From: Voacanga thouarsii
Taxonomy: Eukaryota; Streptophyta; Magnoliopsida; Gentianales; Apocynaceae
Assembly (NCBI GenBank): GCA_026120185.1
Contig: JANUWF010001179.1
Location: 1,963,501 to 2,027,500 of the forward strand
Length of the DNA: 64,000 bases
Direction of reading: 5' to 3'
Shown here: positions 33,481 through 46,720 of the stretch, piece after piece
Position numbering within the stretch: position 1 is the stretch's first letter
Layout: every line of letters begins with the position of its first letter
Made by a program: the position numbers and the translations under genes
The notes under the pieces: model-generated
Databases searched by the model: none
The model's input: the letters and a program-made list of their open reading frames with translations, nothing else
Told to the model about the DNA's origin: nothing

Positions 33481-36400
33481 TTCGGTATTTTTCGTTTATC
33501 ATGATATCTTCGAAAGTGGTTCTATTTGCTCAGTTGGTGTTCTCCCTACTCTCGTGGCAGTTGGATGAAGACTTTTGAAGAGAGCTGCTTCAAGCGTAGT
33601 CTGCAACTCTTTCCTTGCATTTATCATCTGCCTCAGTAGTAGCACATGGAAGCCTTGCCTAGTTTGGTTTGTTTTGCCTTGTTCTTTGCTGTCAAATTTG
33701 TATAAACAAAGTTGATTGGTGAATTGTGTCGGCTTTTGTATTTTGCATATGCCATGATTCATAGTCTGGTTTTATTTCTTTCCATATGTTTCCACTGTTT
33801 TGACAGAACTGTGGACTGCAGTTGGATTTGGCATAAAGAAATTCAAGGAGAGCTGTGTTGGTGTAGTCTGTAACATTTTCCTGGTGTGTGCTATCTGCTA
33901 CTGTTTCTCAATGTTATTAGTAGCTTGGTGTGAACATGTTTGTTTTGCCTTGTTCTTTGCAGTCGCTATGGCGTAAACGTATGTGGGTTGCTTCTGTGGG
34001 ATACTCATCAATGACTTTTTGATTGGACTATAAACATGAATGGGGACTGTTACCTATATGGGATGTTCATCATTTTCAGAGACATTACTTTGGATTGGGA
34101 TACTGTATCTACTGCCCTATTTCTTTCATATGCTACCATTCTTTAAACAAGCATCATTTGGAATTTTGTTTTAAATATTTGTTTCCCGCTGTTTTGGCAG
34201 TTGGTTTGAAGAGCTGTTTTGGGTCCATTCTGCGAGTTCCTTGTGTTTGTTATATTCTGCTCTTTCTGTTGATTATTAGTGACTAAAACCTTTCTTGATG
34301 CTTTTGTTTTTCTCTTGTTATTTGCAGTTAATTTTAGCATAAATTATTCAAGGACTACTGCAAGTTCATTTGGGTTCTCCCAGAATTTTTTATCAGGGAT
34401 TTTTATTCTGTGAGATTTTGGTCTTTTCATTTATCCTTTGGGGTTTAGAAGCCTTTTCAGGTTCTATTTGTTCCAAGCAATTTCATCCCCATTTTGGCAG
34501 GTGAGTTTGGTATAAAGAAATTCAGTGAGAGCTCCTTTATTTGCTGACCTTTTTGTATCTAAATAGCATATGGAGCCTATTCTGAATTGTTTGTTTCACC
34601 GTGTTTTTGCCATTGATCTTATCATAAATGTATTGAGGACTGCTGCATCTGTGATGTTGAAGATTCTTGAGAGGCGTGACTGGATTGGTGATCTTGTGTC
34701 AAACTTTCTATGTTTCACATCTGCCACCATTTTTCTTAGAAGCTTCATTCAATTCTTCATTTTGGTTTCAGTCTGTTTTGTCAGTAAAAGCTAAAGAAAT
34801 TCAAGGCCGCATTTGGGTGTATTCTCTAGTCCTTTCTTGAGGTACTTGGGGACTGCTGCCTATGTGGGATGTTCGTCAGATTTCAAAGGTGTGACTTTCA
34901 ATTGGTGATGTTGTGTCAGCCTCCTTACATCTCATGTGCTTTATTGGTTTCCATACCTGCCTCCCTATTTTTTTGAAGTCAGTTGGCATTAATGAATCCC
35001 GTTTCATTCGATTCTCTGCCATGGAAGCTATGGTCGGAGCTATTTGTTTTCCCTTGTATTGTGCAATCAATCTTGGTATAACTATATTTATGGATTGCCG
35101 TGGGTTCATCCAGATTCCCCAAGAGGTTATTCTTGATGCATATATAAGGGATGTTGATATCCCAAAGTCATTTGTGTTTTTATTTAATATAGTATCTTCA
35201 AATGTGGTTTAGATTGTTCAATTCGTATTCTCCCTATTTTGGCAAATCTAGGGGAGCTGTAGGGGGTGCAAGCTTTTAAGGTGTGTAATCTCCAACTCTT
35301 TCCTGGCATTTGTTGTCTGCCACTGTTAATCAATGTTATTAGTAGCTCACAGAAGTCTGGTTTGGATATGTGTGTTTTGCCTTTGTACTTTGCAGGCTAA
35401 AACATAGTTGGGGGATTTTTGCCTGTGTGGGATGTTCATCAGATTTCGAAAGCAGACTTTTGTTGGGTGATGTTGTGTCAACATCCTTACTTCTCATATG
35501 CAACCATTCTTTAAAGAAGCCTTCTCTGGTTTTTATTTTTATTTTTTTTCCAAATTTTTCCATCCTGTTTTGGCAGTTAGTTTTGAAGAACTGTGTTGTG
35601 TTCATTGGATTCTCCAAGTGCTGCCTGTTTGGGGATCACCAGATTCTCTATGGGGTTATTCTTGTCAACCTTTTCATGTTTATCCGCCACATTCTTTGAA
35701 GAAGGCTTGTCTTTGTTTCGTTCTAATTGTTTCCACCATGTTTTGGTAGTTGGTTTTGACAGAGCCGCACAGGGTTTTTACCTCCCACCTTTCTCAATAT
35801 CATTTGTAACTTAAGGAAGCCATGTCTCGATCACTTGGTTTCTTTTGATTGTGCTGTAGATTTTGGCATAGACAATAACATATACAAGGACTGCTGATCC
35901 AGATTCCCCTAATAGGCTATTCTTGATCAGTGGATGGTATTTATATCCTTTTAGGCTTTTGGTATTTTTGGTTTATCATTATATCTTAGAAAGTGGTTCT
36001 ATTTGCTCAATTGGTGTTCTCCCTATTTTTGTGGCAGTTGGATGAAGAATTTTGAAGAGAGGTGCTTCAAGTGCAGTCTGTAACTCTCTTTCCTTGCATT
36101 TGTCATCTGCATTATTAGTAGGGCAGCAAGCACAGCCTGCTTCTGTTGGGTTGGCATTGTTCTTTGCCGTCAATTTTGCACGATGTTGATTGGTGAATTA
36201 TGTTGTCCTTTTCTTATATGCCATGATTCATAGTCTGGTCTTAGTTCTTTCCATATGGTTCCATTGTTTTGACAGAGCTTGGATGGCAGGGGGGTTTGGC
36301 GTAAAGAAATTCAAGTAGATTTGTCTCGGTGTAATCTGTAACTCTTTTCATGTGTTTGCTATCTGCCATTCTTTCTCAATGTTATTAGTAGTTTGGTGTA

Positions 36401-37809
36401 GATGTGTTTGTTTCGCCTTGTTCTTACCAGCTAGTGTGACATAAAAGTACGGGGGGACTGTTGCCTCTGCGGGATATTCATCAATGATTTTGATAGGGGC
36501 ATAGACATAAGTGGAAGCTGTTGCTTGTGTGGGATGTTCATCAGATTCCAGAGGCATCACTTTTGATTAGTGATGATGTGTCTACCTCCCTGTTTCTCTC
36601 GTGTGCCACCATTCTTTAACCAAGTGTCATTTGGATTTTTTTAAAAAAAATAAATATGTCCTTCCTCTTTTGCAGTTTGTTTTGAGGGGCTGTTTTTGGT
36701 CCATTCTGCAAGTTCCTTGTGTTTGTCATCTAGTATTCTTTCTCAAGATTATTGGATAAACCTTTCTAGTTTCTTTTGTTTCCTCTTGTTCTTTGCAGTG
36801 AATTTTGGCGTAAATTATTCAAGGACTGCTGCAAGTTCGTTTGGATTCTCAAAGACAAATTTTTATCAAGGATTTAGTGTCTTTGTTTTGCGAGCTTTTT
36901 TATCAAGGATTTCATGTCTTTGTTTTGTGAGTTTTTGTTTTGGTCTTTTCATTTATCCTTTGAGGTTAAGAAGCCTTTCCTGGTTCTATTTGTTCCAAGC
37001 AATTTCCTCCCTATTTTGGCAGTTAGGTTCGGTATAAAGAAATTCAGGAAGAGCTTTGTTTGTGATACGTTGCAACTCTCTATTAGGTTTGTTATCTGCC
37101 ATCCTTTCTGCTGCATCTCAGTAGGATGTGGTAGCTACATCTGGATTTGTTTGTTTCACCTTGTTCTTTGCAGTTGATCTATCATAAACATATTGAGGGA
37201 CTGGTGCATGTGTAAGGCTCAAGATTCTTAAGAGGCACTACTTTTGATTGGTGATCTTGTGCCAAACTTTCTATATTTCACATCTCTATTATTATTCTTC
37301 TAGAAGCCAAGTCCAATTCTCCATTTTGTTTTCAGTCTGTTTTGTCAGCTAGAGCTAAAGAAATTCAAGGTGCATTTGGGTGTATTCTCTGGTCCTTTCT
37401 AAAGATACTTGGGGACTGCTGCCTCTGGGGGATGTTCCTCAGATTTCAAAGGCACAGCTTTCGATTGGTGATGCTGTGTCGGCCTCCTTAATTCTCATGT
37501 GATACATTCCTTAAAAAGGCCCCGTCTTTCTTTTTCTATTATGTCAATATAAAATTCACTTTCTTAATATTGTTAAAAAAAAAAAAAAAGAGAAGAGTTT
37601 CTTTTTTTAGTTATTTAGGGAAGTAGGTTTCTTCCTTCTCTTTTGTTATATGTCAATGTTGGATTCAAGAATCCAGGCCTTTTTTTTGGGGGGGGGGGGT
37701 TGGTTGTCTGCTGTCAAAATCTGATTTGCTTTATTGGTTTCCCTATCTCCCTACCTGTTTATTGGAAGTCGTTAGAGCCTTTGCTGGGTCTATGAAGTCA
37801 GTTGTCATA

Positions 37810-38343
37810 GCAAGAGTACGAGAGCAGCAGTGGTATCGATTCAATCAAGGGTTCCATATGCTCAACTAGGCTAGCCAAGTGTTGTGTCATAATGGAGGAC
37901 TCTTCACTTGCCAATCTTTTCTATTTCATCTTTGTGATAGACTTTAACTGATACATCATTTGAATAGGCAAGTGGGGGTGAGAGCATGACGTATTGGGAG
38001 ATGGTCCCATTGATTTGCTGATTGAGAACCCCCATACAAAGAACAAATAAATACGGGGATGATCTCCACAAATAGGTCTTTTCTCAGTCAGTCTTGATGG
38101 CGGGGAAACCCTATTTGAAATTTTCTAGGTAGGTGTTGTTGACTATCTACTATCGTTAAAACTATTAGACCTAGTCCTATTCGTTAGGCATCAACCTTAT
38201 TCGCATTTTCTGTGTATAAGTTTACGCAATTTCCTTCCCTTTTGTTCATTCTTCCTAGAAAGCCTTCTCCTCCCGAAGGCCAGCATCAGAGTTGAGAACA
38301 GCACATATGAGTACACCAAGTGCTCCTAGGAGAACAATAAGAT
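37810..38343. other. Foreign-looking insert in the repeat field
   Basis: The repeat copies at 44.67 and 48.17 kb read GTTGGTTGGCGTAAATGAATCC-like sequence without a break. Here about 530 bp of less T-rich, more GC-rich sequence separates TCAGTTGTCATA from ATAAATGAATCC. It is unrelated to the field. Style suggests organellar or genic DNA, but I do not recognise it. Confidence 0.5.
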
Positions 38344-41300
38344 AAATGAATCCCAATTGTTTTGTTCTATTCTCAGCTAGACCTTGTGGGTTTTGATTAC
38401 CTTGATTGGCATAGGTTGGGTCTTGGTTTCTGTCAGAGTATGAGGTTAAGTAATATGAAATTTGATAATTTTTAAATAATTATCGATTCTTTGGCTCTCA
38501 TATCTGTTATTCAGGTATGATCTGCCTCCTTGGTTCACTGGATTCTCAAAGGGTGTTTTTTGGTGGGGATTTGTGTCGAGCATTTTTTGTTTATCAATTA
38601 CTATTCTTTAAAGATGCTTTGTCTTTTTCTATTTGTTTCCACCATGCTGCTGTTGTTGGGTTTGACAGAGCTGCATGCCTCCCACCTTTCTCAAGATTAT
38701 TAGTAACCTATGGAGCCTTATTCAGATGTATTTGTTTTCCCTTGTGTTGTGCAGTCAGTCTTGGCATAAACATATATATAAACTGATCCTCCAAGATGTC
38801 ATTCTTGATGCGTGGATGAGGGGTGTTGATATTCGATAACCGTTTTGTGTTTTTATTTAACACTGTATCTTTAAACGTGGTTTTGTTTGTTCAATTGGTA
38901 TTCTCCCTATTTTGGCGGATTCTAGGAGAGCTTTGATGAGTGTAAGCTGTAAAGGAGAGTGTTATATACAACTTTTTCCTTGCGTTTGCTATCTGTCACC
39001 TTTCCTCAATGTTATTAGTAGCTCACAGAAACTTGGTTTGGCTATGTTTGTTTTGCTTTTGTTCTTTGCAGGCATAAACATGCTTGGGGAGTTTTTGCCT
39101 GTGTGGGATGCTCATTAGATTTCAAAGGCAGACTTTTGTTGGGTGATGTTGTGTCAACCTCCTTCTCATATGTCACCATTCTTTGAAGAAGCCTTGTCTA
39201 GTTTTTGTTTTTATTTTTATTTTTATTTCATTTTTCCACCTTGTTTTGGCATTTAGTTTTGGAGAACTGTGTTTGGTCCATTCTGCATATTCCTTGCATT
39301 TGTTATCTACTGTTTTATCTCTGGATTATTAGCAGCTCAAATGAACCTTTTTGGATCTATTTATTTTCGCTTGTTCTTTGCAGTCAAATTTGTCACTAAA
39401 TATAATTGAAGACTGCTACAAATTCAATTGGATACTGCCAAGATATGATCTTCGATCAGGGGTTCAGTGTCGTGCTTTTGCTAGATTTTTGTTTTTTAAT
39501 ATTCACCGTTATCCTTTAAGAAGCCTGGAAGCCTTTTTTGGTTCTATTTGTTACAAGCAGTTTCATCCTTGTTTTGGCAGTTGGCTTTGGCAAAAGAGAT
39601 TCCACAAGAGCTATGTACTTTGCAACTCTTCCTTAGGTTTTTCATCTGCCAACCTTGCTGTAATTAGCTTATGAATGCATTTGTCTGGATCTGCTTCTTT
39701 TGCCTTATTCTTTAGAGTCAATTTGGTATAAACAATTTCAGACACTGCTGCATGTGTGAGGTTCAATATTCTCAAAAGGCACACACGACCTTTGATTGGC
39801 GATTTGTGTCACATGTCCTATGTCATATGTTATCCGGTTCTCCATTTGTTCCCTGTCTATTTGGTTAATTGGTGTGGAAATTCAAGGAGAGAGCTGCATT
39901 TAGGTATATTCTACAAACCTTTCTTTAGATGATTGAGGAGACTTGCCAGCAGATTTCAAAGGTGTGACATTTTCATTGATGATGTTGTGTCTTCTTCCCT
40001 ATTTTCTCATGTGCCACCTTTTTTTAAGGAAGCATTGTCTGGTTTTTTTATTTTGGTCTTGCTGTTTTGGTAGTTAGTTGTGAAAGCCTGTGTTGGTCCA
40101 TTCTGCGAGTTCCTTGTGTTTGTTTTCTGCTTCAAGATTGTTAGACTTGAACAAATCTTTGTTTTCTCTTGTTCTTTGCAATCAATTTTGGCATAAATAT
40201 ATTCAAGGACTGCTGTAAGTTCATTTGGATATTCCAAGATACAATTTTTATCAGGCTTTTAGAGTTTTTCTTTTGTGAGCTTTTAGTGTTTTTTTCATTC
40301 ACCATTATCCTTTAATAAACTTAGAAGCCTTTTCTTGTTATTTGTTCCAAGCAGTTTTGTCCCTGTTTTGGCAGTTGGGTTTGGCATAAACAACAAGAGC
40401 TTTGTCGGTGTACTACTTCCTTGGTTTGTTATCTTCCATCCTTTCTATATATTATTATTAGCTTGTGGAATCCTTGTCTGGATCTCTCCTTATTTCACAT
40501 TGTTCTTTTTAGTTGATTTGTACCATAATGTTACTCAGGGACTGCCGCGTGTTTGAGGTTCGAGAATCTTGAAAGGGACAATTTTTGATTGGTGATTTTG
40601 TGTTGAACTTCCTGTGTATCTCATCTGCAACTATTTGTTTGACAAGCACCATCCAGTTTTCCATTTGCTTTCAGTCTGTTTTGCCAGTTGGTGCCAAAGA
40701 AATTTAAGGAGAGAGCTGCATTTGTTTGTATTCTGCATCTCTTTCTTGAGGTCACCATTATTTAAGGAAGCCATATAATAGTTATTTATTTATTTATTTT
40801 TTTGGTGTTGGTTTATATATATACATTTTATTTTTTTGGGGGAGGGGGAGAGGAGGGTTGATTGTTGTTTTTCTGGAGGCTGTTTGCTGCCATCACTTTG
40901 CAGTACAACTTGAACAATCTAAGAGTAGTAGTTTTGGTTCCATGATCGAGTCTTTTCTTTCTTTTTGTCATATCAATCAATGTAGGATTCAAGAACTTGG
41001 CATTCACTTCTTGTCTTTGGCTAGTTTTTATCTTTCTTAATTTGTTGTATCTTCAAAGAGAAAAAGAGAGATTTTTTTTTTTTTTTGGGGGTTAGTTATT
41101 TGAGTTAGAATACTCTGTTAGCCGCGGTCTTTACCCTTTTGGGCTCGTTTTGCATCGAGTATTAACTGGTTAACACAATATTAAATTTTATAAATTTTGA
41201 ATAATTGTAGATTCTTTGGCTTTGATATCTATCAGCCCGTTATGGGTTCACCGAATTCTTTATTTCTTTCTCTTTGTTTTTGTAACTTAAGGAAGCCATG

Positions 41301-42999
41301 TCTGGATTACTTTGTTTCCCTTCCAAAGATACAAGGATTTCCGTGGATCCAGATTCTCCTAAGAGGCTATTCTTGATTAGTGGATGGTGTTTATATCCTT
41401 TTAGGTTCTGTGATAATTTTCATGTACTGTCATATCTTTAAACGTGGTTCTATTAGCTCAGTTGGTGTTCTCCCTTTTTTCATGGTAGTTGGATGAAGAA
41501 TTTCAAAGAGAGCTACTTCAAGTGTAGTCTGCAACTCTTTCCTTGTGTCATATGCCTTATTAATATGCCTTGTTCGGTTGGTTTTGCCTTGTTCTTTGCT
41601 TTCAATTTTGAGGGCAATTGGTCTTGGAGTAAAGAAATTCAAGGAGAGACATGTTGGTGTAATCTGTTACTCTTTTCTGGTGTTTGCTATAAGCCACTGT
41701 TTCTCAATGTTATTAGTGGCTTGGAGTGGAAATGCTTGTTTCACCTTGTTCTTTGCCGTCAGTGTGCCATTCACCTTGTTCTTTGTTGGTGTATTCTGTA
41801 ACTCTTTTCTGGTGTGTGTGCTATATGCCACTGTTTCTCAATGTTATTAGTAGCTTGGAGTGGATATGCTTGTTTCACCTTTTTCTTTGTGGTCAGTGTG
41901 CCATTAATGTACATGGGGGCTCTTCCTCAGTGGGAATATTCATCAATGACTTTTTGATTGAGGCATAAATATTAGTGGGGACTGTTGCCTCTGTGAATGT
42001 TCATTGGCTTCCAGAGATCGCTTTTGGTTGGTGAAGCTGTATCTACCTCCCTATTTCTTTCATGTGTCACCATTCTTTAAACAAGTGTCATTCGAAATTT
42101 CTTTTTTTAATAAATTGTTTCCATCCTGTTTTGGCGGCTAGTTTTGAAGAGCTGTTTTGGGTCCATTCTGCAAGTTCATTGTGTTTGTCATCTACTACTC
42201 TTTCTCAAGATTATTAAATAAACATTTCTGGATGTTTTGTTTTCTCTTGTTCTTTGTAGACAATTTTGACATAAATTATTCAAGGACTGCTGCAAGTTCA
42301 TTTGGATTCTCCAACTTTTTCAGGGATTTAATGTTTTTGTTTTGTGAGCTTTTTGGCGTTTCATTTATCCTTTAATGTCTAGAAGTCCTTGGTTTTATTT
42401 GTTCCAAGCAATTTCCTCCCTATTTTGGCATTTGGGTTTGGTATAATGAAATTCTTCGAGAGCTTTGTTGGTGATACTTTGCAACTCTTTATTGGGTTTG
42501 TTTTGTATCTCAATAGCATATTTGGATATGTTTGTTTTGCCTTGTTCTTAGCAGTTGATCTATCATAAATGTATTGAGGGACTGCCACATGTGTGAGGTT
42601 GAAGATTCTTGAGAGGCGTGACTTTTGATTGGTGAACTTGTGTTAAACTTTCTATGTTTCACATCTGCCACTATTTTTCTAAGAAGCCTCGTCCAATTCT
42701 TCATTTGTTTTTTGGTCTGTTTTGTCAGTTGGAGCTAAAGAAATTCAAGGAGCTGCATTTGGGTATATTCTGCAATCCTTTCTTGAGATACTTGGGGACT
42801 GTTGCTTCTTTGGAGAAGTTCATCATATAAGGCACGGTTTTCTATTGGTGATGCTGTGTGGACGTCCTTAGTTCTCATGTGCTACCATTTCTTGAAGAGG
42901 CTCTGTCTGAGTTTTTCAGTTTTTTTTTTTTTTTTTCCCTTTTCGTTTTTTTGGCATTGTGATTGTTGTTTTCTTTGGAGGCTATTTGTTAGCACAGCT

Positions 43000-44470
43000 C
43001 AAACAATTTAAAGGGAGGAGGGTCTCTTTGGTATATGATTATGCTTGTCTTTCTTCTTCTATCATGTTAATTTAGGGTTCTCTTTCTTAAATTGTTGTTT
43101 CAAAAAAGAAAAAAGTTCCTTTTGTTAGTTATTTTGGGGAAATACAACTGATGTATTACCCCCAAAACTGCTATGGAGAATATCAAAACTTTCCTCAGGT
43201 ATAATAATAATATTGGTACACTTGCCGCTCCCCCCCCCCCAAAAAAAACAAAAACAAAAAAGAGGTAATATTGGCATGCACAATGGACATGGTTATTATT
43301 ATCTTTGATGATTAATAATATTCATTATGGAACTTGGATTTCCTGTAACTTTTGTAATAAGAAAGGCAGGCATAATCAACACAGGTGTGATGAAATTATA
43401 TAACACAGATATATGATATGGTGTAGAAGATTACAAGTGAATTGCAGTTTCGTAACATTCTGAGATTTTGTAAGTTTGTAACACTGAATATGGAACTGGA
43501 TAGTATGAATTTGTAGTGATATAATACTTGTAATATGGCATGATCAGATCCAACTATTTCTTTCCTTCTAGGCTTGGACTATAGGGCTGAATGTCATATC
43601 TGAGATCACAATGTTGTGATGGAAGGTGTCTTTCCCTTGTTGTTATCATATTTTTACTTTAGTATCAATCATGGCATACTTTATTAATTTATATGGTTTT
43701 TTAATGTTTCCTATCAATTAATTGGTTGTTGTTTGGATGATTGTCTTATTTTGTCTTAATATGGGAGCCGTGCCTAATCATTTGAACATGCGAGTGATGA
43801 TTTATCTAACGTCAAGAGTTGTAACTACTACGTTTGGAGGCATGGAATGTGGGCCTTTTACGTATTAAGGCTTGGAAATTTGAATGAAGCAGGGAAGTTG
43901 GTAACTGGTTATGGAGTTTTATGATGCTTCTCTCTCTCTCAGTGACATGGTTTCTGGATCCTAGCAAAGAACCCGCTTTATTATTAGGCATTTGCTTCCA
44001 TTGGAGGGCACTAGTTTGTTGCAGATAAAACCTCAAAATTTGATGTTCTCTGATTGGTGGTTTGAGTTTTGGGTTTTGGTCTTGCCTACTCATGAATGGA
44101 GATTTTTCTTAGCTGGATTTACCATCATGCTTTTTCTATGTGGTTTCTATTCCTTGAATTTTGATTAGATGATAGCAGAAGGCTTTCCTTAACAATGTTG
44201 ATTGCACCTCGGAGGAGGTATTTTGGGTATTTGGGTAACTACAAGATTAAATTTGTGTATTGGGTTGACTAGTTGTCTGTTCTTCTTGTTTCTGCAGCAG
44301 TGTAATATCTGTTGGAGTGCTTCAAGCTTAGGCTGTCTCTATGGATACGTCTCTGTTTTCTATATAAGTAACTTCTTCCGGTGGTATTTGGTCTATATTT
44401 TCTGGAAGCCTTGTTTTCATCATTTTGCAGGCAGCACAGCTTTGAACAATTAAAGGGGTGGTATCTTACT
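43000..44470 (+). repeat. Segmental repeat, copy 1 (related to 51.24-52.25 and 52.95-53.30 kb)
   Basis: Shared landmarks: TTTCCTCAGGTATA, GGATCCTAGCAAAGAACC, TTGTTGCAGATAAAAC and TGCAGCAGT.TGATATCTG. They occur in the same order as in the later copies. The part 43030-43560 otherwise holds no feature. Confidence 0.8.
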
Positions 44471-45849
44471 ATGTTTAGTAATCAGGTTTCTCCCTTCTCT
44501 TTTGTTATATGCCAATGTCGGATTCAAGAACTCCAAGTCTTTTCTTTTGTTTGTTGTCTGCTGGCAATGCCTGATCTCTTTTAATGGATTCCATATCTCC
44601 TCCCTCTCTCTGTGTGTGTCCTTCTTTTTTTTTTTTTTTTTTTTGGGGCGGGGGGGGGGGGTGAAGTTGGTTGGCGTAAATGAATCCTAATTGTTTCGTT
44701 CTATTGTCTGCCTAGACCTTGTGGGCTTGTTCCAATTATCCAAGACTATGAGGTTAACTGATGGTTAGAATTTGAATAATTATTGATTCTTTGACCTTAT
44801 CTGTTATTCAGGCGTAATCTGTCTGCTTGGGGTTCACTGGATTTTCCAACGGCACTTTAGATGGTGATTTTATGTCCACCATTTTTTGTTTATCAACTAC
44901 TATTCTTTAAAGATGTTTTATTTATTTATTTATTATTTGTTTTCACTGTGCTTCAGTGGCTGGTTTTGACAGAGCTGTGTCCTCCTTTCTCAAGATTATT
45001 GAGCCATGTCTGGATCTATTTGTTTTCCCTTGTATTGCGTAATCAATTTTGGCATAAACATATTTATGGATTGCTGTGGGTTCATCCAGATTCTCCAAGA
45101 GGTTATTCTTGATGATTGGGTGAGGGATGTTGAAATTGGATAAGCGTTTTTGTTTTAAATTTAAAATTTAAACATTGTATCTTTAAATATGGTTCTATTT
45201 GTTCAATTGGTATTCTCCCTTTTTTGGCAGATTTCAGGAGAGCTGTGCCGGCTGGAATCCATGAAGGGGTGTACAACTTGTTCCTTGCATTTGTTATCTG
45301 CCACTGTTCCTCAATGTTATTAGTAGCTCACAGAAGCCTGGTTTGGATATGGATGTTTTGCCTTTGTTCTTTGCAGTCTTTTGCATGACATACTTGGGAC
45401 TTATGCCTCTGTGGGATGATGTTCATAAGATTTCAAAAGGTAGACATTTGCTTGGTGATGTTGTGTCAACCTCTTTACTTCTCATGTGTCACCATTATTT
45501 AAAGGAGCTTTGTCTGGTTTTTATTTTTATTTTTTCCCCATTTTTTTCTATTCTGTTTTGGCAGTTAGTTTTGAAGAGCTGTGTTGGTTCCATTCTGCTA
45601 GTTCCTTGTGCTTGTTATCTATTATCCTTTGTCAGGATTATTAGTGACTTGAACAAACCTTTTTGGAAGATTATTTTCTCTTGTTCTTTGCAATCAATTT
45701 TGTCCCTAAATATAATCAAGGACTGCTGGATACTCCCAAGATACAATCTTTGATCAGGGGTTTTGTGTTTTGCTAGGGTTTTGTTTTATTTTTTAATTCC
45801 CCAATATCCTTGAAGCCCAGAAGCCTTTTAGGAATATAATAAATACCTT

Positions 45850-46720
45850 CTTTATGTGACATGATTCTCGAGCAATGGTCTTGCTTTGAGCTGGTTACCC
45901 ATCTTTTGCTACTTTGGTGAAGGAAGGCTTGATTATCTAAATTTGGTTTTTTATGGAGATTATGATTTTCTGATTTGGCTCAACGATAGGATAGTTATGC
46001 CTTGATGCTTTTCCTATTAGGTTAGAATTTGTACGTGGGATTTAAGATTGGTACTCTTTGTCAGTTATGATGGGATTCAACCTAATGCTTGAGGACACGT
46101 TTTGAATATCTTGATGATTATATTTGTGTTTGTGGTCTGAAGCCTTTATGCAAGCTTCTTATGCTTGTTATCTGCTGGAAAAGCCTGATTTGCTTTTATT
46201 GGTTTCCGTCCATCATCCCTGTTTTTGCAGCTGGATGGCGTAAAGGAATTCATAGTTGTATTGTTCAATTCTCTGTTAGCCATGGTGGTTTTTGATTAGT
46301 CACAGTTCGCAACCAGTTAGCACAATCTTAAAATTTATAAATCTTGATTGTAGATTTTTCCTGTCTTAGGCTCAGCAGATTCTCCAAGTGCTGCCTGATT
46401 GGGGTTCCCTGGATTCTCGAAGACACTATTCTTGTCACACTTTTTATGTTTATCTGCCACCATTCATCAAAGAAGGCTTGTCTGTGAGCTACATAGGGTT
46501 GTCACCTCCTGTCTTTCTCAGGATTATTTGTAAATTAAGGAAGCCCGGCTGGATCACTTTGTTTTCCTTGAACTGTGCAGTAAAATTTGGCATAACCATA
46601 TCCAAGGACTGCGTGGATCCAGATTATCAGAGACGCTATTCTTGATCAGTAAATGGTGTTTATATCCTTTTAGGTTTTTTGTATTTTTCATTTACCATCA
46701 TATCTTCAAATGTGCTTCTA
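45850..46720 (+). repeat. Field-start segment, copy 2
   Basis: Direct copy of 32600-33480; the same block order continues into dimers d1-d4 afterwards, so the duplication is larger than the segment itself. Confidence 0.8.
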
